From: Bacteroidales bacterium
GTDB lineage: Bacteria > Bacteroidota > Bacteroidia > Bacteroidales > UBA932
DNA length: 64,000 nucleotides
Direction: 5' to 3'
NCBI GenBank assembly: GCA_017415715.1
Contig: JAFQFD010000026.1
Coordinates: forward strand, 1-64,000
A program made the position numbers and the translations under genes. Each line of letters starts with the position of its first letter. The stretch's first letter is position 1. Below are positions 53,783-61,039 of this stretch, piece by piece. Under the pieces are notes generated by a model. The model made no database searches. It had not been told where the DNA came from and saw only the letters and a list, made by a program, of their open reading frames with translations.

Positions 53783-55681
53783 TTACTGCTCGTCAACTCC
53801 CTGGTCGTCAGCTCCTGGCTGAGGACCTGCCTGGCCTCCGCCGAACGGGCCCTGCGCACCTGGCTGCGGGCCTGCCTGAGCGGCCTTCGCCATGTCCTCA
53901 GATGCTGCGTGCCATGCGGCCTCGAGCTCTGCGTTATACTTGTCGATGTCTGCGATGTTCTGTGACTTCACAGCCTCCTTGAGGGAGTTCATTGCAGTCT
54001 CGATAGCTGTCTTCTTCTCTGCAGGAATCTTATCGCCATACTCCTTGAGGTTCTTTTCGGTCTGGAAGCACATAGCATCAGCGTTGTTGATCTTGTCGAT
54101 GCGCTCTTTCTCGAGTCTGTCAGCCTCTTCGTTAGCCTTTGCCTCGTCCCTCATTCTCTGGATCTCAGCGTCAGAGAGTCCTGAAGATGCCTCGATGCGG
54201 ATGTTCTGCTCCTTGCCAGTAGCCTTGTCCTTTGCAGACACGTTGAGGATACCGTTTGCGTCGATGTCGAATGTAACCTCGATCTGTGGTACACCTCTTG
54301 GTGCCGGTGCGATGCCGTCAAGGATGAAGTTTCCGATGAGCTTGTTGTCCTTTGCCATAGGACGCTCTCCCTGAAGTACGTGTACGTCTACTGCAGGCTG
54401 GTTGTCAGCGGCTGTAGAGAATACCTGTGACTTCCTTGTAGGGATTGTTGTGTTGGCCTCGATGAGCTTTGTCATCACGCCGCCAAGAGTCTCGATACCG
54501 AGAGAAAGCGGAGTCACGTCGAGGAGAAGCACGTCCTTCACGTCACCTGCGAGGACACCACCCTGGATCGCAGCACCCATAGCCACAACCTCGTCCGGGT
54601 TCACGCTCTTGTTAGGAGCCTTTCCGAAGAACTTCTCGACAACTGCCTGGATTGCAGGGATACGTGTCGAACCACCTACGAGGAGAACCTCGCTGATGTC
54701 TGATGCGCTGAGGCCTGCGTCCTGAAGGGCCTTGCGGCATGGCTCGATTGTCCTCTGGATGAGGCTGTCAGCGAGCTGCTCGAACTTTGCTCTTGTGAGA
54801 GTCTTCACAAGGTGCTTTGGAACTCCGTCAACAGGCATGATGTATGGGAGGTTGATCTCAGTGGAAGTCTGGCTTGAGAGCTCGATCTTCGCCTTCTCTG
54901 CAGCTTCCTTGAGTCTCTGGAGAGCCATAGGGTCCTTCTTGAGGTCGATGCCTCCGTTCTCAGATGCGAACTCTGCTGCGAGCCAGTCGATGATCACCTG
55001 GTCGAAGTCGTCACCGCCGAGGTGAGTGTCACCGTTGGTTGAAAGTACTTCGAACACACCGTCGCCGAGGTCCATGATAGAGATATCGAATGTACCGCCA
55101 CCGAGGTCGTATACTGCGATCTTCATGTCCTTGTGCATCTTGTCAAGTCCGTATGCAAGAGCTGCAGCTGTAGGCTCGTTGATGATACGCTTTACCTCGA
55201 GGCCTGCGATCTGGCCTGCCTCCTTGGTAGCCTGACGCTGTGAGTCTGAGAAGTATGCAGGAACTGTGATGACAGCCTCTGTAACCTCCTGTCCGAGATA
55301 TTCCTCAGCAGTCTTCTTCATCTTCTGGAGAATCATAGCTGAAATCTCCTGTGGTGAATAGAGACGACCGTCGATGTCGACACGTGGAGTGTCGTTGTCA
55401 CCCTTTACAACCTTATAAGGAACGCGTGCGATGTCGCCGCCAACCTGGCTGTATTTCTCACCCATGAATCTCTTGATAGAGAATACGGTCTTGTGAGGAT
55501 TGGTGATCGCCTGACGCTTTGCAGGGTTACCGATCTTTCTCTCACCGCCTTCGGTGAATGCAACTACTGAAGGAGTGGTTCTCTGTCCTTCGTTGTTGAT
55601 GATGACTGCAGGCTCGTTGCCTTCCATCACTGCCACGCAAGAGTTGGTGGTTCCAAGGTCAATACCAATGATTTTTCCCAT
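53783..55681 (-). CDS. dnaK: chaperone DnaK (Hsp70)
   Basis: A 632-residue cytoplasmic Hsp70. The ATPase domain starts [19 protein letters not shown] and contains [13 protein letters not shown] and [15 protein letters not shown]; the peptide-binding domain begins near residue 385 ([19 protein letters not shown]), and the tail is rich in Gly, Gln and Pro, ending in DDQGVDEQ instead of the common EEVD-like acidic end. Codon use is strongly biased, as expected for an abundant chaperone. dnaJ and grpE are not adjacent. The 208-base upstream region contains two REP-like palindromes and another palindrome but no clear -7 box. Confidence 0.98.
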   Translation of the reverse strand: MGKIIGIDLGTTNSCVAVMEGNEPAVIINNEGQRTTPSVVAFTEGGERKIGNPAKRQAITNPHKTVFSIKRFMGEKYSQVGGDIARVPYKVVKGDNDTPRVDIDGRLYSPQEISAMILQKMKKTAEEYLGQEVTEAVITVPAYFSDSQRQATKEAGQIAGLEVKRIINEPTAAALAYGLDKMHKDMKIAVYDLGGGTFDISIMDLGDGVFEVLSTNGDTHLGGDDFDQVIIDWLAAEFASENGGIDLKKDPMALQRLKEAAEKAKIELSSQTSTEINLPYIMPVDGVPKHLVKTLTRAKFEQLADSLIQRTIEPCRKALQDAGLSASDISEVLLVGGSTRIPAIQAVVEKFFGKAPNKSVNPDEVVAMGAAIQGGVLAGDVKDVLLLDVTPLSLGIETLGGVMTKLIEANTTIPTRKSQVFSTAADNQPAVDVHVLQGERPMAKDNKLIGNFILDGIAPAPRGVPQIEVTFDIDANGILNVSAKDKATGKEQNIRIEASSGLSDAEIQRMRDEAKANEEADRLEKERIDKINNADAMCFQTEKNLKEYGDKIPAEKKTAIETAMNSLKEAVKSQNIADIDKYNAELEAAWHAASEDMAKAAQAGPQPGAQGPFGGGQAGPQPGADDQGVDEQ

Positions 55682-55715
55682 AATTACTATAATTTTTAAA
55701 TTTATTATTCAATCA

Positions 55716-55776
55716 GATCCCTCGGCGTCGTTCGGGATGTTATCCGGTGGACGATCCTCGACTTTGCTCGGGACGA
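55716..55776. repeat. pair of REP-like palindromic units upstream of dnaK
   Basis: Two units of 24 nt, at 55716-55739 and 55753-55776, share the pattern GATCC, TCG, then CTCGGGA or TTCGGGA. Each is an imperfect palindrome. Their translation gives the arginine/serine-rich peptides typical of dispersed REP-type repeats of many bacterial genomes. They lie 34 bases upstream of the dnaK start within its leader/promoter region. Confidence 0.55.
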
Positions 55777-55823
55777 CACACTATTAACGAATCCTGTGCC
55801 AATGCGTCTGACGAAAAAATATA

Positions 55824-55836
55824 TGCCAAAATGGCA
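55824..55836. repeat. palindrome TGCCA-AAA-TGGCA between dnaK and rluA-like gene
   Basis: A perfect 5-bp inverted repeat with a 3-nt spacer, running into AGTTTTGATG, so its core AAAATGGC-N-GTTTT resembles the repeats at 916-995 and 60950. It lies between two divergent genes and could be an operator or a remnant repeat. Confidence 0.4.
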
Positions 55837-55877
55837 GTTTTGATGTGACAGCATGCTGAAATTAATGACAGAATTAC

Positions 55878-55885
55878 TACTTTTG
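55878..55885 (+). promoter_or_regulatory. -7 box directly before the rluA-like start codon
   Basis: TACTTTTG ends 4 bases before the ATG at 55890. The predicted transcript would start at or within the start codon, implying a leaderless mRNA. Confidence 0.45.
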
Positions 55886-55889
55886 TCAT

Positions 55890-56600
55890 ATGAACATATA
55901 TAGACAACTGCCAAGCGGGGAGTTTGATGACCTCGCGTCAAGAATACTTTATGAAGACAATCATCTTCTTGTGGTGAACAAGAAGGTGGGGGAGATCGTC
56001 CAGGGCGACAAGACTTCCGATGAACCACTGACCGAAACTTACAAGGCATTCATCGCGCAGCGTGACGCCAAGCCAGGCCAGGTCTTCATGGGCCTGCCGC
56101 ACCGTCTGGACCGTCCGGTCAGCGGAATAGTTGTATTGGCAAAGACATCAAAGGCCCTGGAGCGCCTCAATGCCATGTTCCGCGACTCCGATGTGCATAA
56201 GTACTATTGGGCGCTTGTCTGCGCCGAGCCAAAGCCGGCGGAAGGCCGTCTGGAAGATATGATGTGGCGCAACGAGAAGCAGAACAAGTCATATATATGC
56301 CGTCCCGGCTCGGCGCGCAAGGATGCCAGGCTGGCAAAGCTCAACTACAGGCAGATCGGCAAGACTGACCGTTACTGGCTGGTCGAGGTGGAGCTTCTGA
56401 CAGGACGTCACCACCAGATCCGCTGCCAGCTCTCGAACCTCGGCTGCCCGATCAAGGGTGACCTGAAATATGGCTCGCCGCGCTCGAATCCTGATGGAGG
56501 AATATCGCTTCATGCACGTCGTATAACTTTCGTACATCCTGTGAAGAAGGAAGAAATGACAATCGAGGCCCCGGTGCCTTCTACATGGAAAGGAATCTGA
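55890..56600 (+). CDS. RluA-family 23S rRNA/tRNA pseudouridine synthase
   Basis: A 236-residue pseudouridine synthase. The catalytic Asp74 lies in LPHRLDRPVSGIVVLAKT; RILYEDNHLLVVNKKVG at the N-terminus and LLTGRHHQIRCQLSNLGCPIKGDLKYG near the C-terminus are the other family motifs. It lacks an S4 RNA-binding domain, so it belongs to the short RluA/RluC-related group; the target uridine is not predictable. It is followed after 9 bases by a metallophosphoesterase gene. Confidence 0.9.
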   Translation: MNIYRQLPSGEFDDLASRILYEDNHLLVVNKKVGEIVQGDKTSDEPLTETYKAFIAQRDAKPGQVFMGLPHRLDRPVSGIVVLAKTSKALERLNAMFRDSDVHKYYWALVCAEPKPAEGRLEDMMWRNEKQNKSYICRPGSARKDARLAKLNYRQIGKTDRYWLVEVELLTGRHHQIRCQLSNLGCPIKGDLKYGSPRSNPDGGISLHARRITFVHPVKKEEMTIEAPVPSTWKGI

Positions 56601-56609
56601 TAACATTAA

Positions 56610-57437
56610 ATGAATATGAAGAAGCTTGTAATTCTGGCGTTTGCCCTGTTTGCGTTGGTTTCATGTGCCGAAAAGTCTTATGTGATAGTACAGATTGCTG
56701 ATTCGCAGCTTGGCTTTGATGCCGCCGTAAAGGCGCAGGAGCCAGGTGCGGAGTATGTCAATGACCTGACATACGAAGTGGAATATCTCCGCAAAGCCGT
56801 GGCGAAGATCAATGAAATAGGCCCTGATGCAGTGATCTTCACAGGTGATCAGGTGCATCTTTCGGGGGATGCGGAGCAGTGGGATACTTTTGAGGATATC
56901 ATTGCCGGCATAGACCAGTCTGTATGCAGGTTCCATGTGCCAGGCAATCATGACATCGTCGTCGGCGAAGGAAAGATCGATGTCACTCCATTTTCGGAAC
57001 GTTTCGGAGAGGATAGATTTGTCAGCAGGAATGACGGGGTCAACATTGTCGGTATAAATACCAGTTTGATAAAGTACAATGATCCTGCTGAAGAGGAGCA
57101 GAAAGAGTGGCTGTGCTCAGTACTTGGCGATAGCAAGGCATCCGATGTGACTCTGATCTTCGGACACCATCCTTTCTTTGGGGAAGACATAGAGGAGGAA
57201 GACGGATATTTCCAGGTTCAGAAAGCCAAGAGACACGATTATTTTGACATGTTCGTGGAAATGGGAGTTGATGCGGTATTTGCCGGACACCTTCATGACA
57301 GCAGGGCGGCTGAATATAAGGGAATCCCGATGCTGACAACAACATCAGCAGCTTACCAGCTGGGCGATTCAAAGCCTTCGATCCGAGTGATCACAGTGAA
57401 AGGCTCTGAAGTGTCGGAAGAGCTTGTTGAGATATAA
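56610..57437 (+). CDS. metallophosphoesterase lipoprotein
   Basis: A 275-residue calcineurin-like phosphoesterase with a lipoprotein signal (LFALVSC). Metal ligands appear in order: QIADSQLG (Asp; the usual His of DxH is replaced by Gln-Leu context), FTGDQVHLSGD, VPGNHDIVVG, FGHHPFF and FAGHLHDSR. It probably acts on a phosphomonoester or diester in the periplasm or at the surface. An ATG at 56616 is an alternative start. A terminator hairpin follows. Confidence 0.87.
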   Translation: MNMKKLVILAFALFALVSCAEKSYVIVQIADSQLGFDAAVKAQEPGAEYVNDLTYEVEYLRKAVAKINEIGPDAVIFTGDQVHLSGDAEQWDTFEDIIAGIDQSVCRFHVPGNHDIVVGEGKIDVTPFSERFGEDRFVSRNDGVNIVGINTSLIKYNDPAEEEQKEWLCSVLGDSKASDVTLIFGHHPFFGEDIEEEDGYFQVQKAKRHDYFDMFVEMGVDAVFAGHLHDSRAAEYKGIPMLTTTSAAYQLGDSKPSIRVITVKGSEVSEELVEI

Positions 57438-57440
57438 AAC

Positions 57441-57470
57441 AAGGGCGCGACCATGACGGTCACGCCCTTT
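57441..57470. terminator. bidirectional terminator
   Basis: AAGGGCG-C-GACC and GGTC-A-CGCCCTT form an 11-bp stem with one mismatch and a 5-nt loop, 3 bases after the metallophosphoesterase stop. A-rich sequence to the left and T to the right give U-rich ends on both strands; it also serves the converging wHTH gene. Confidence 0.85.
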
Positions 57471-57490
57471 CGAATACTGCGCGATTATGA

Positions 57491-57706
57491 TTACGCGTTG
57501 AGGGTGTAGTACTCGCACTCCTTGCCGCAACGAGTCTCTACCACTACGTTGAGCTTGCCCTCGCGAGCGAGCCATCCGAGTGCAGTGTAGAACTCTGCGC
57601 TGCCGAGACCAGTCTCCTTCTTGAGCTTTGTCTCAGTCATCTTGCCATTTGCATTGAGTGCATTCCATACAACGCCTGCGTTGTTACCGATGTTGTTGAT
57701 TTCCAT
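57491..57706 (-). CDS. winged-helix DNA-binding protein (DUF2582 type)
   Basis: A 71-residue protein of the small winged helix-turn-helix family PF10771: NAGVVWNALNANGKMT, then the recognition-helix region ETKLKKETGLGSAEFYTALGWLAREGKL and a short wing with two Cys (ETRCGKECEYYTL). Biased codons suggest it is abundant, as for a nucleoid or global regulator. It has its own promoter and a leader of about 78 bases with a hairpin. Confidence 0.85.
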   Translation of the reverse strand: MEINNIGNNAGVVWNALNANGKMTETKLKKETGLGSAEFYTALGWLAREGKLNVVVETRCGKECEYYTLNA

Positions 57707-57740
57707 AATAATTAATCCGGTTTTAAATTGTAACTAACCA

Positions 57741-57757
57741 CGGCGGTAAATCCGCCG
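57741..57757 (-). promoter_or_regulatory. leader hairpin of the wHTH gene
   Basis: CGGCGG and CCGCCG pair over 6 bp around a 5-nt loop inside the predicted 5' leader, 35 bases upstream of the start codon. It could affect translation or mRNA stability, or bind the encoded protein; no known riboswitch is recognised. Confidence 0.4.
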
Positions 57758-57790
57758 AACACTAAAATAACTAACTTGAATTTACGGCTG

Positions 57791-57820
57791 CAAAGATAAG
57801 CAAAATATTTAATTTACAAA
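57791..57820 (-). promoter_or_regulatory. promoter of the wHTH gene (-33 TTTG, -7 TATCTTTG)
   Basis: On the minus strand TTTG (57820-57817) and TATCTTTG (57798-57791) are 18 bases apart. This is one of the best Bacteroidota-type promoters in the window. Confidence 0.6.
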
Positions 57821-57836
57821 TTATTACGAAAATTGC

Positions 57837-57844
57837 TATATTTG
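57837..57844 (+). promoter_or_regulatory. -7 box of the S1/P1 nuclease gene
   Basis: TATATTTG matches TAnnTTTG, 23 bases before the ATG at 57868. The gene is divergent from the wHTH gene. Confidence 0.5.
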
Positions 57845-57867
57845 CATTCTTCAAACAGGAATTATTA

Positions 57868-58677
57868 ATGAAACGCAAGATTACTTACATTTTAAGCATT
57901 CTGATGCTTCTGAACGGCATTTCTGCCTTTGCATGGGGACCGAAAGGACACGATGTTGTAGCCGCAATCGCAGAGCAGAATCTGACAAAGAAGGCCAAGA
58001 AACGCATTTCTGAGCTTCTTGATGGCAAATCGATAGTATATTATTCTTCATGGATGGACAATATCCAGAACTCTCCATACTGGGAGGACGGGTACTATAA
58101 GACCAAGACATGGCATTATGCCAATGTCGACAAGGGACTGACATATGAAACCATGAAGAAGAATGAGAACGGTGATGTCGTGGCAGGCCTCACGATGCTG
58201 ACCGACCAGATGATGAACAACTATGACAATCTGACTGACAGTATGAGAGTCGATTATCTGAAGATGATTGTCCATATGGTAGGTGACCTTCATTGCCCTA
58301 TGCACGCCGGCAGATTTACGGATCTCGGTGGCAACCGTACCAAGGTGATGTGGTTCCGCCAAGAGACCAACCTGCATTCGGTATGGGACAGCAAGATGAT
58401 CGATGCCGCCCGCAAGTGGAGTTACACAGAGTGGTCCGACCAGCTTGACAGGACGTCAAAGAAATATAAGAAGGAAGTGATGTCCGGAACCTATGAGGAT
58501 TGGTTCACCACGACAGTTGCGGCTGCAGCAGAGATATATGAGTATGTCGAGAGCACAGGAGAGATCGTGCCGTCACTTTCATACCAGTTCGTATATGACT
58601 TCTCGCCGCTCCTTGAAGAGCAGCTCCTGCACGCAGGATACAGACTGGCATATGTGTTGAACGAAATCTTCGACTAG
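57868..58677 (+). CDS. S1/P1-type zinc-dependent nuclease, exported
   Basis: A 269-residue secreted nuclease of the S1/P1 family, which binds three zinc ions and cleaves single-stranded nucleic acids and 3'-nucleotides. Signal cleavage after SAFA would expose Trp23, the zinc ligand that is always the mature N-terminus in this family (WGPKGHDVVAAIAE). Further ligands are in SSWMDNI, WHYANVD, MIVHMVGDLHCPMHAG and NLHSVWDSKMID. It likely scavenges nucleotides in the periplasm. A tRNA-Gly lies immediately downstream. Confidence 0.92.
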   Translation: MKRKITYILSILMLLNGISAFAWGPKGHDVVAAIAEQNLTKKAKKRISELLDGKSIVYYSSWMDNIQNSPYWEDGYYKTKTWHYANVDKGLTYETMKKNENGDVVAGLTMLTDQMMNNYDNLTDSMRVDYLKMIVHMVGDLHCPMHAGRFTDLGGNRTKVMWFRQETNLHSVWDSKMIDAARKWSYTEWSDQLDRTSKKYKKEVMSGTYEDWFTTTVAAAAEIYEYVESTGEIVPSLSYQFVYDFSPLLEEQLLHAGYRLAYVLNEIFD

Positions 58678-58687
58678 ATACAACATC

Positions 58688-58759
58688 GCGGGTGTAGCTC
58701 AGTGGTAGAGCATCGGCTTCCCAAGCCGAGGGCCGCGGGTTCGACCCCCGTCACCCGCT
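58688..58759 (+). tRNA. tRNA-Gly (anticodon CCC)
   Basis: A 72-nt cloverleaf: acceptor stem GCGGGTG/CACCCGC, D arm GCTC-AGTGGTA-GAGC, anticodon stem TCGGC/GCCGA around loop TTCCCAA (anticodon CCC), T arm GCGGG/CCCGT with TTCGACC. CCA is not encoded. It lies 10 bases after the nuclease gene. Confidence 0.95.
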
Positions 58760-58785
58760 CTCAGTAAATTCATTCAAAAATCCAT

Positions 58786-58813
58786 GTTACCTTTTCTGGT
58801 AATATGACATTAT
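58786..58813 (+). promoter_or_regulatory. putative ECF sigma promoter upstream of the sigma gene
   Basis: GTTACCTTTTCT, 7 bases, TGACATTAT. The same two blocks occur, with a 6-base spacer, at 60275 upstream of the M23 gene. The first block also forms an inverted repeat, TTACC-n6-GGTAA (58787-58802), only here. The block ends 13 bases before the ATG at 58827. Such conserved blocks before a sigma gene usually mean autoregulation. Confidence 0.6.
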
Positions 58814-58826
58814 AAGGCGGACAGCT

Positions 58827-59546
58827 ATGACAGATGCGCAGATCTTGATGGGCATAATGCAGAATGACAATCGTGCATGGCAATATGTCTGCAGGAACAT
58901 GAAGGCAGGTTTCATTTCGATAATTGTAGGGATCCCTTCTTATGGTGTGGCAGTCAAACCGTATGTCGAGGATATATTCCAGGAGGCATGCATGACTCTT
59001 ATGAGGAAGGTGAAGAGCGGGCAGGTGGCAGTCTCACGTGAAGGTGGCTTGTTCAGCTATCTTGTGCAGATCGGAAAACTGACGGCATTCAATGTGGCGA
59101 GGAAGAGGGGCAGTGTGATCTGCAAGACGATAGAAGTGGCGGTTCTGGAAGATTGTCAGGAGTTGGCGCAGGAGGGCCTCGAAGTGTCAGAAAAGCAACA
59201 GGCTCAGGATGAGTTCCTTGACAGGGTGTTTGACTCGATCCCGGACGATTGCAGGATGTTGCTCAAGAAGTTCTATTGGGATCATAAGCCGATGGATGAA
59301 ATCACCAGCATGCTGGGACTTAGGAATGCGGATACCGCCAAGACCAAAAAGAACAGGTGTATGAATAAGTTCAAGGAAATAGCAAAGATGCTCCTGGAGA
59401 ACGAGGAGTTTGCAGAAGATGCTGTTCGTGCGGCTGTAGAACGTGCGGCATTGCGTGAGCTGCTCGAAGATGAACGCGTCATGATGGAGCAGACCGGCAT
59501 TGAAAAGGCGGCCCTTGATGTCAAGGATGAAGATGATGAGAAATAA
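58827..59546 (+). CDS. ECF-type RNA polymerase sigma factor with acidic C-terminal extension
   Basis: A 239-residue sigma-70-family protein. Region 2 is visible at about residues 45-95 (YVEDIFQEACMTLMRKVKSGQ; GLFSYLVQIGKLTAFNVARKR) and region 4 at about 125-185 (DRVFDSIPDDCRMLLKKFYWDHKPMDEITSMLGL). A tail of about 50 residues rich in Glu and Ala (ENEEFAEDAVRAAVERAALRELLEDERVMM) goes beyond the usual ECF length of about 180 and may be regulatory. No anti-sigma gene is adjacent; instead the next gene overlaps and encodes a membrane protein with an HELTH motif. A promoter-like motif shared with the M23 gene lies upstream. Confidence 0.85.
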   Translation: MTDAQILMGIMQNDNRAWQYVCRNMKAGFISIIVGIPSYGVAVKPYVEDIFQEACMTLMRKVKSGQVAVSREGGLFSYLVQIGKLTAFNVARKRGSVICKTIEVAVLEDCQELAQEGLEVSEKQQAQDEFLDRVFDSIPDDCRMLLKKFYWDHKPMDEITSMLGLRNADTAKTKKNRCMNKFKEIAKMLLENEEFAEDAVRAAVERAALRELLEDERVMMEQTGIEKAALDVKDEDDEK

Positions 59547-60264
59547 GCTTGAAAGACTGACATATGTGTTGTCTACAGGGATATTGATGTTCCTGACTGC
59601 ATTGTATGTCCTTGTCCTGGTCACTTCAGTCGCCAGAAATCTTATTGATATGTGTGTCAGAGTGGGCTGGTCGTTGAGTGCCAACGGAAATTATCTGGGA
59701 CTCGTTGCTGGTTTTGTCTCCTATTTCGTGTATGTGATTCTTCTTGTCATACTACGCGTGAGACATAATCTTGACTGGTTCATGAAGTTCACTCACGAAC
59801 TGACCCATGCCCTGGTGGCTGTTTTGTTTTTTGCCAAGATCCGGGAGTTTGTGGTCAAGGATAGAGAATGCTACGTGAGCTACAAGGCGGGTCCGGTCGG
59901 ATATGTGCCTATTACGCTGTCTCCATATTGTATTCCAATATACACCATCATGCTGTTTCCTTTCCGATTTGCAGGCGACAGCAGTTATATGATAATCTTT
60001 GATGTATTGATAGCGTTCACTTATGCATTCCACTTGCATTCTTTCATCAGACAGACAAGATTTACCCAATCAGACATCCAGGGTTGTGGCCTGACACGCT
60101 CGGTTGCCTTCATTTCATTCGTCCATCTTGCTGTGCTGTCTCTGATTTTAGCCATTCCTAAAGGTGGCGTGCTGAATGCGCTCTCCAGGGTCTTCTGGCA
60201 ATATCCGGTCGAGATATTGACCGAGCCCTCAAAGTGGTTTCACCAGATAATCAAATTTTTCTGA
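59536..60264 (+). CDS. membrane protein with HExxH motif (putative M50-like metallopeptidase)
   Basis: About 242 residues from the ATG at 59536, which overlaps the end of the sigma gene; earlier in-frame ATGs up to 59500 are possible. Membrane segments occur near residues 9-31, 45-68, 85-105, 127-150, 155-175 and 195-215. The third contains His87-Glu88-Leu-Thr-His91 (FTHELTHALVAVLFFAK), the zinc motif of site-2-type proteases, followed by KAGPVGYVPITLSPYCIPIYT, which resembles the loop after the motif in Bacteroidota M50 proteins. A clear third zinc ligand (Asp in an NxxPxxxxDG motif) is not seen. It could be a protease acting on a membrane regulator, or an anti-sigma-like sensor. Confidence 0.7.
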   Translation: MRNKLERLTYVLSTGILMFLTALYVLVLVTSVARNLIDMCVRVGWSLSANGNYLGLVAGFVSYFVYVILLVILRVRHNLDWFMKFTHELTHALVAVLFFAKIREFVVKDRECYVSYKAGPVGYVPITLSPYCIPIYTIMLFPFRFAGDSSYMIIFDVLIAFTYAFHLHSFIRQTRFTQSDIQGCGLTRSVAFISFVHLAVLSLILAIPKGGVLNALSRVFWQYPVEILTEPSKWFHQIIKFF

Positions 60265-60274
60265 CAACCGGTCG

Positions 60275-60301
60275 GTTACCTTTTCTCATCTGTGACATTA
60301 T
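60275..60301 (+). promoter_or_regulatory. putative ECF sigma promoter upstream of the M23 gene
   Basis: GTTACCTTTTCT, 6 bases, TGACATTAT, the second copy of the motif found before the sigma gene. It ends 32 bases before the ATG at 60333, so the M23 gene probably has its own sigma-dependent promoter. Confidence 0.6.
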
Positions 60302-60332
60302 TATATGTAACAACTGATAATAACGTATACTG

Positions 60333-60881
60333 ATGAGAAAGTCTTTAAAGGTCTTCTTTGCAGCGCTTGCTGCGGTACTGATTGCAGGTTATATAATTCC
60401 AGAGAGGAAGGCCATGCCTTGCGGTACTCCTGCTGATTACAACCAGAACAGTTTCTGGCACTGGCCTTGGACCAGGGGAGTGAATGGACATCCTCACACC
60501 GGTGTCGACATCTTCGGCAAGGTGGGGACTCCTGTCGTCTCACAGACAGAAGGGCTTGTGATCTATGCCAAGAACATGCCCGGCAAAGCCGGAAACAGCG
60601 TTTTCGTCCTCGGGCCAAAGTGGAGGATACATGAATATCTGCACCTCCATACTGTCGATTGTACGGTCATGGACTTCGTAAAGCCTGGAGAACTGATCGG
60701 CACTCTGGGCAAGTCTGGCAATGCAGCTTCAACGCCGGCCCATGTTCATTATGGCATAGTCACTCCGATCCCGTATGTATGGAGGGCATTCGGAACAGCC
60801 GGCACCTGCAATCCTCCGAAACGATTCAACTGGAGACTCATGTTCTGGTTGGATCCGGCAGATCATCTTCCGACTAGATAA
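60333..60881 (+). CDS. M23 (LytM-type) peptidase, membrane-anchored
   Basis: A 182-residue protein with an N-terminal signal or anchor (about 5-22) and an M23 fold covering the rest. Zinc ligands are His55 and Asp59 (GHPHTGVDIFG) and His139 of the AHVHYG motif, with His137 as the catalytic histidine; HEYLHLHTVD lies between. M23 enzymes cut peptidoglycan cross-links or act as regulators of them. Because the sigma-type motif precedes it, it is the most likely local target of the ECF sigma factor, suggesting a cell-wall stress response. Coiled coils found in divisome M23 proteins are absent. Confidence 0.87.
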   Translation: MRKSLKVFFAALAAVLIAGYIIPERKAMPCGTPADYNQNSFWHWPWTRGVNGHPHTGVDIFGKVGTPVVSQTEGLVIYAKNMPGKAGNSVFVLGPKWRIHEYLHLHTVDCTVMDFVKPGELIGTLGKSGNAASTPAHVHYGIVTPIPYVWRAFGTAGTCNPPKRFNWRLMFWLDPADHLPTR

Positions 60882-60939
60882 ATGTATGTTGTGAAAGTTA
60901 ATCACTGCCTCTGAAGGAACACAAGACCACATGTCCGTT

Positions 60940-60975
60940 TTAAAAGCACAAAAATGGCTGCATTTGTGTTTTTAA
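60940..60975. repeat. imperfect hairpin, related to the one at 60990
   Basis: TTAAAAGCACAAAAATG and CATTTGTGTTTTTAA pair around GCTG with a two-base bulge and one mismatch. The 5' arm is nearly the same as that of the following hairpin, and the centre AAAATGGC-n-G resembles the repeats at 916-995. Confidence 0.5.
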
Positions 60976-60989
60976 GGCAGAATTTATAG

Positions 60990-61027
60990 GTTAAAAGCAC
61001 AAAATCCTGCGATTTTGTGCTTTTAAC
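60990..61027. terminator. long perfect hairpin, probable bidirectional terminator
   Basis: GTTAAAAGCACAAAATC pairs perfectly over 17 bp with its reverse complement around a CTGC loop. It sits between the converging M23 and GH67 genes and has no long T-run outside the stem. Confidence 0.7.
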
Positions 61028-61039
61028 AGTTATTTATGA

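Noticed and set aside
55770..55815. TGGCAC-like sequence upstream of dnaK resembling a sigma-54 promoter
   Set aside because: The second element (TTGCA at the right spacing) is not present.
55705..56049. A 114-codon minus-strand frame with Ser/Arg-rich peptides
   Set aside because: It spans the REP-like repeats and part of the rluA-like gene; the peptide is the usual translation artefact of such repeats.
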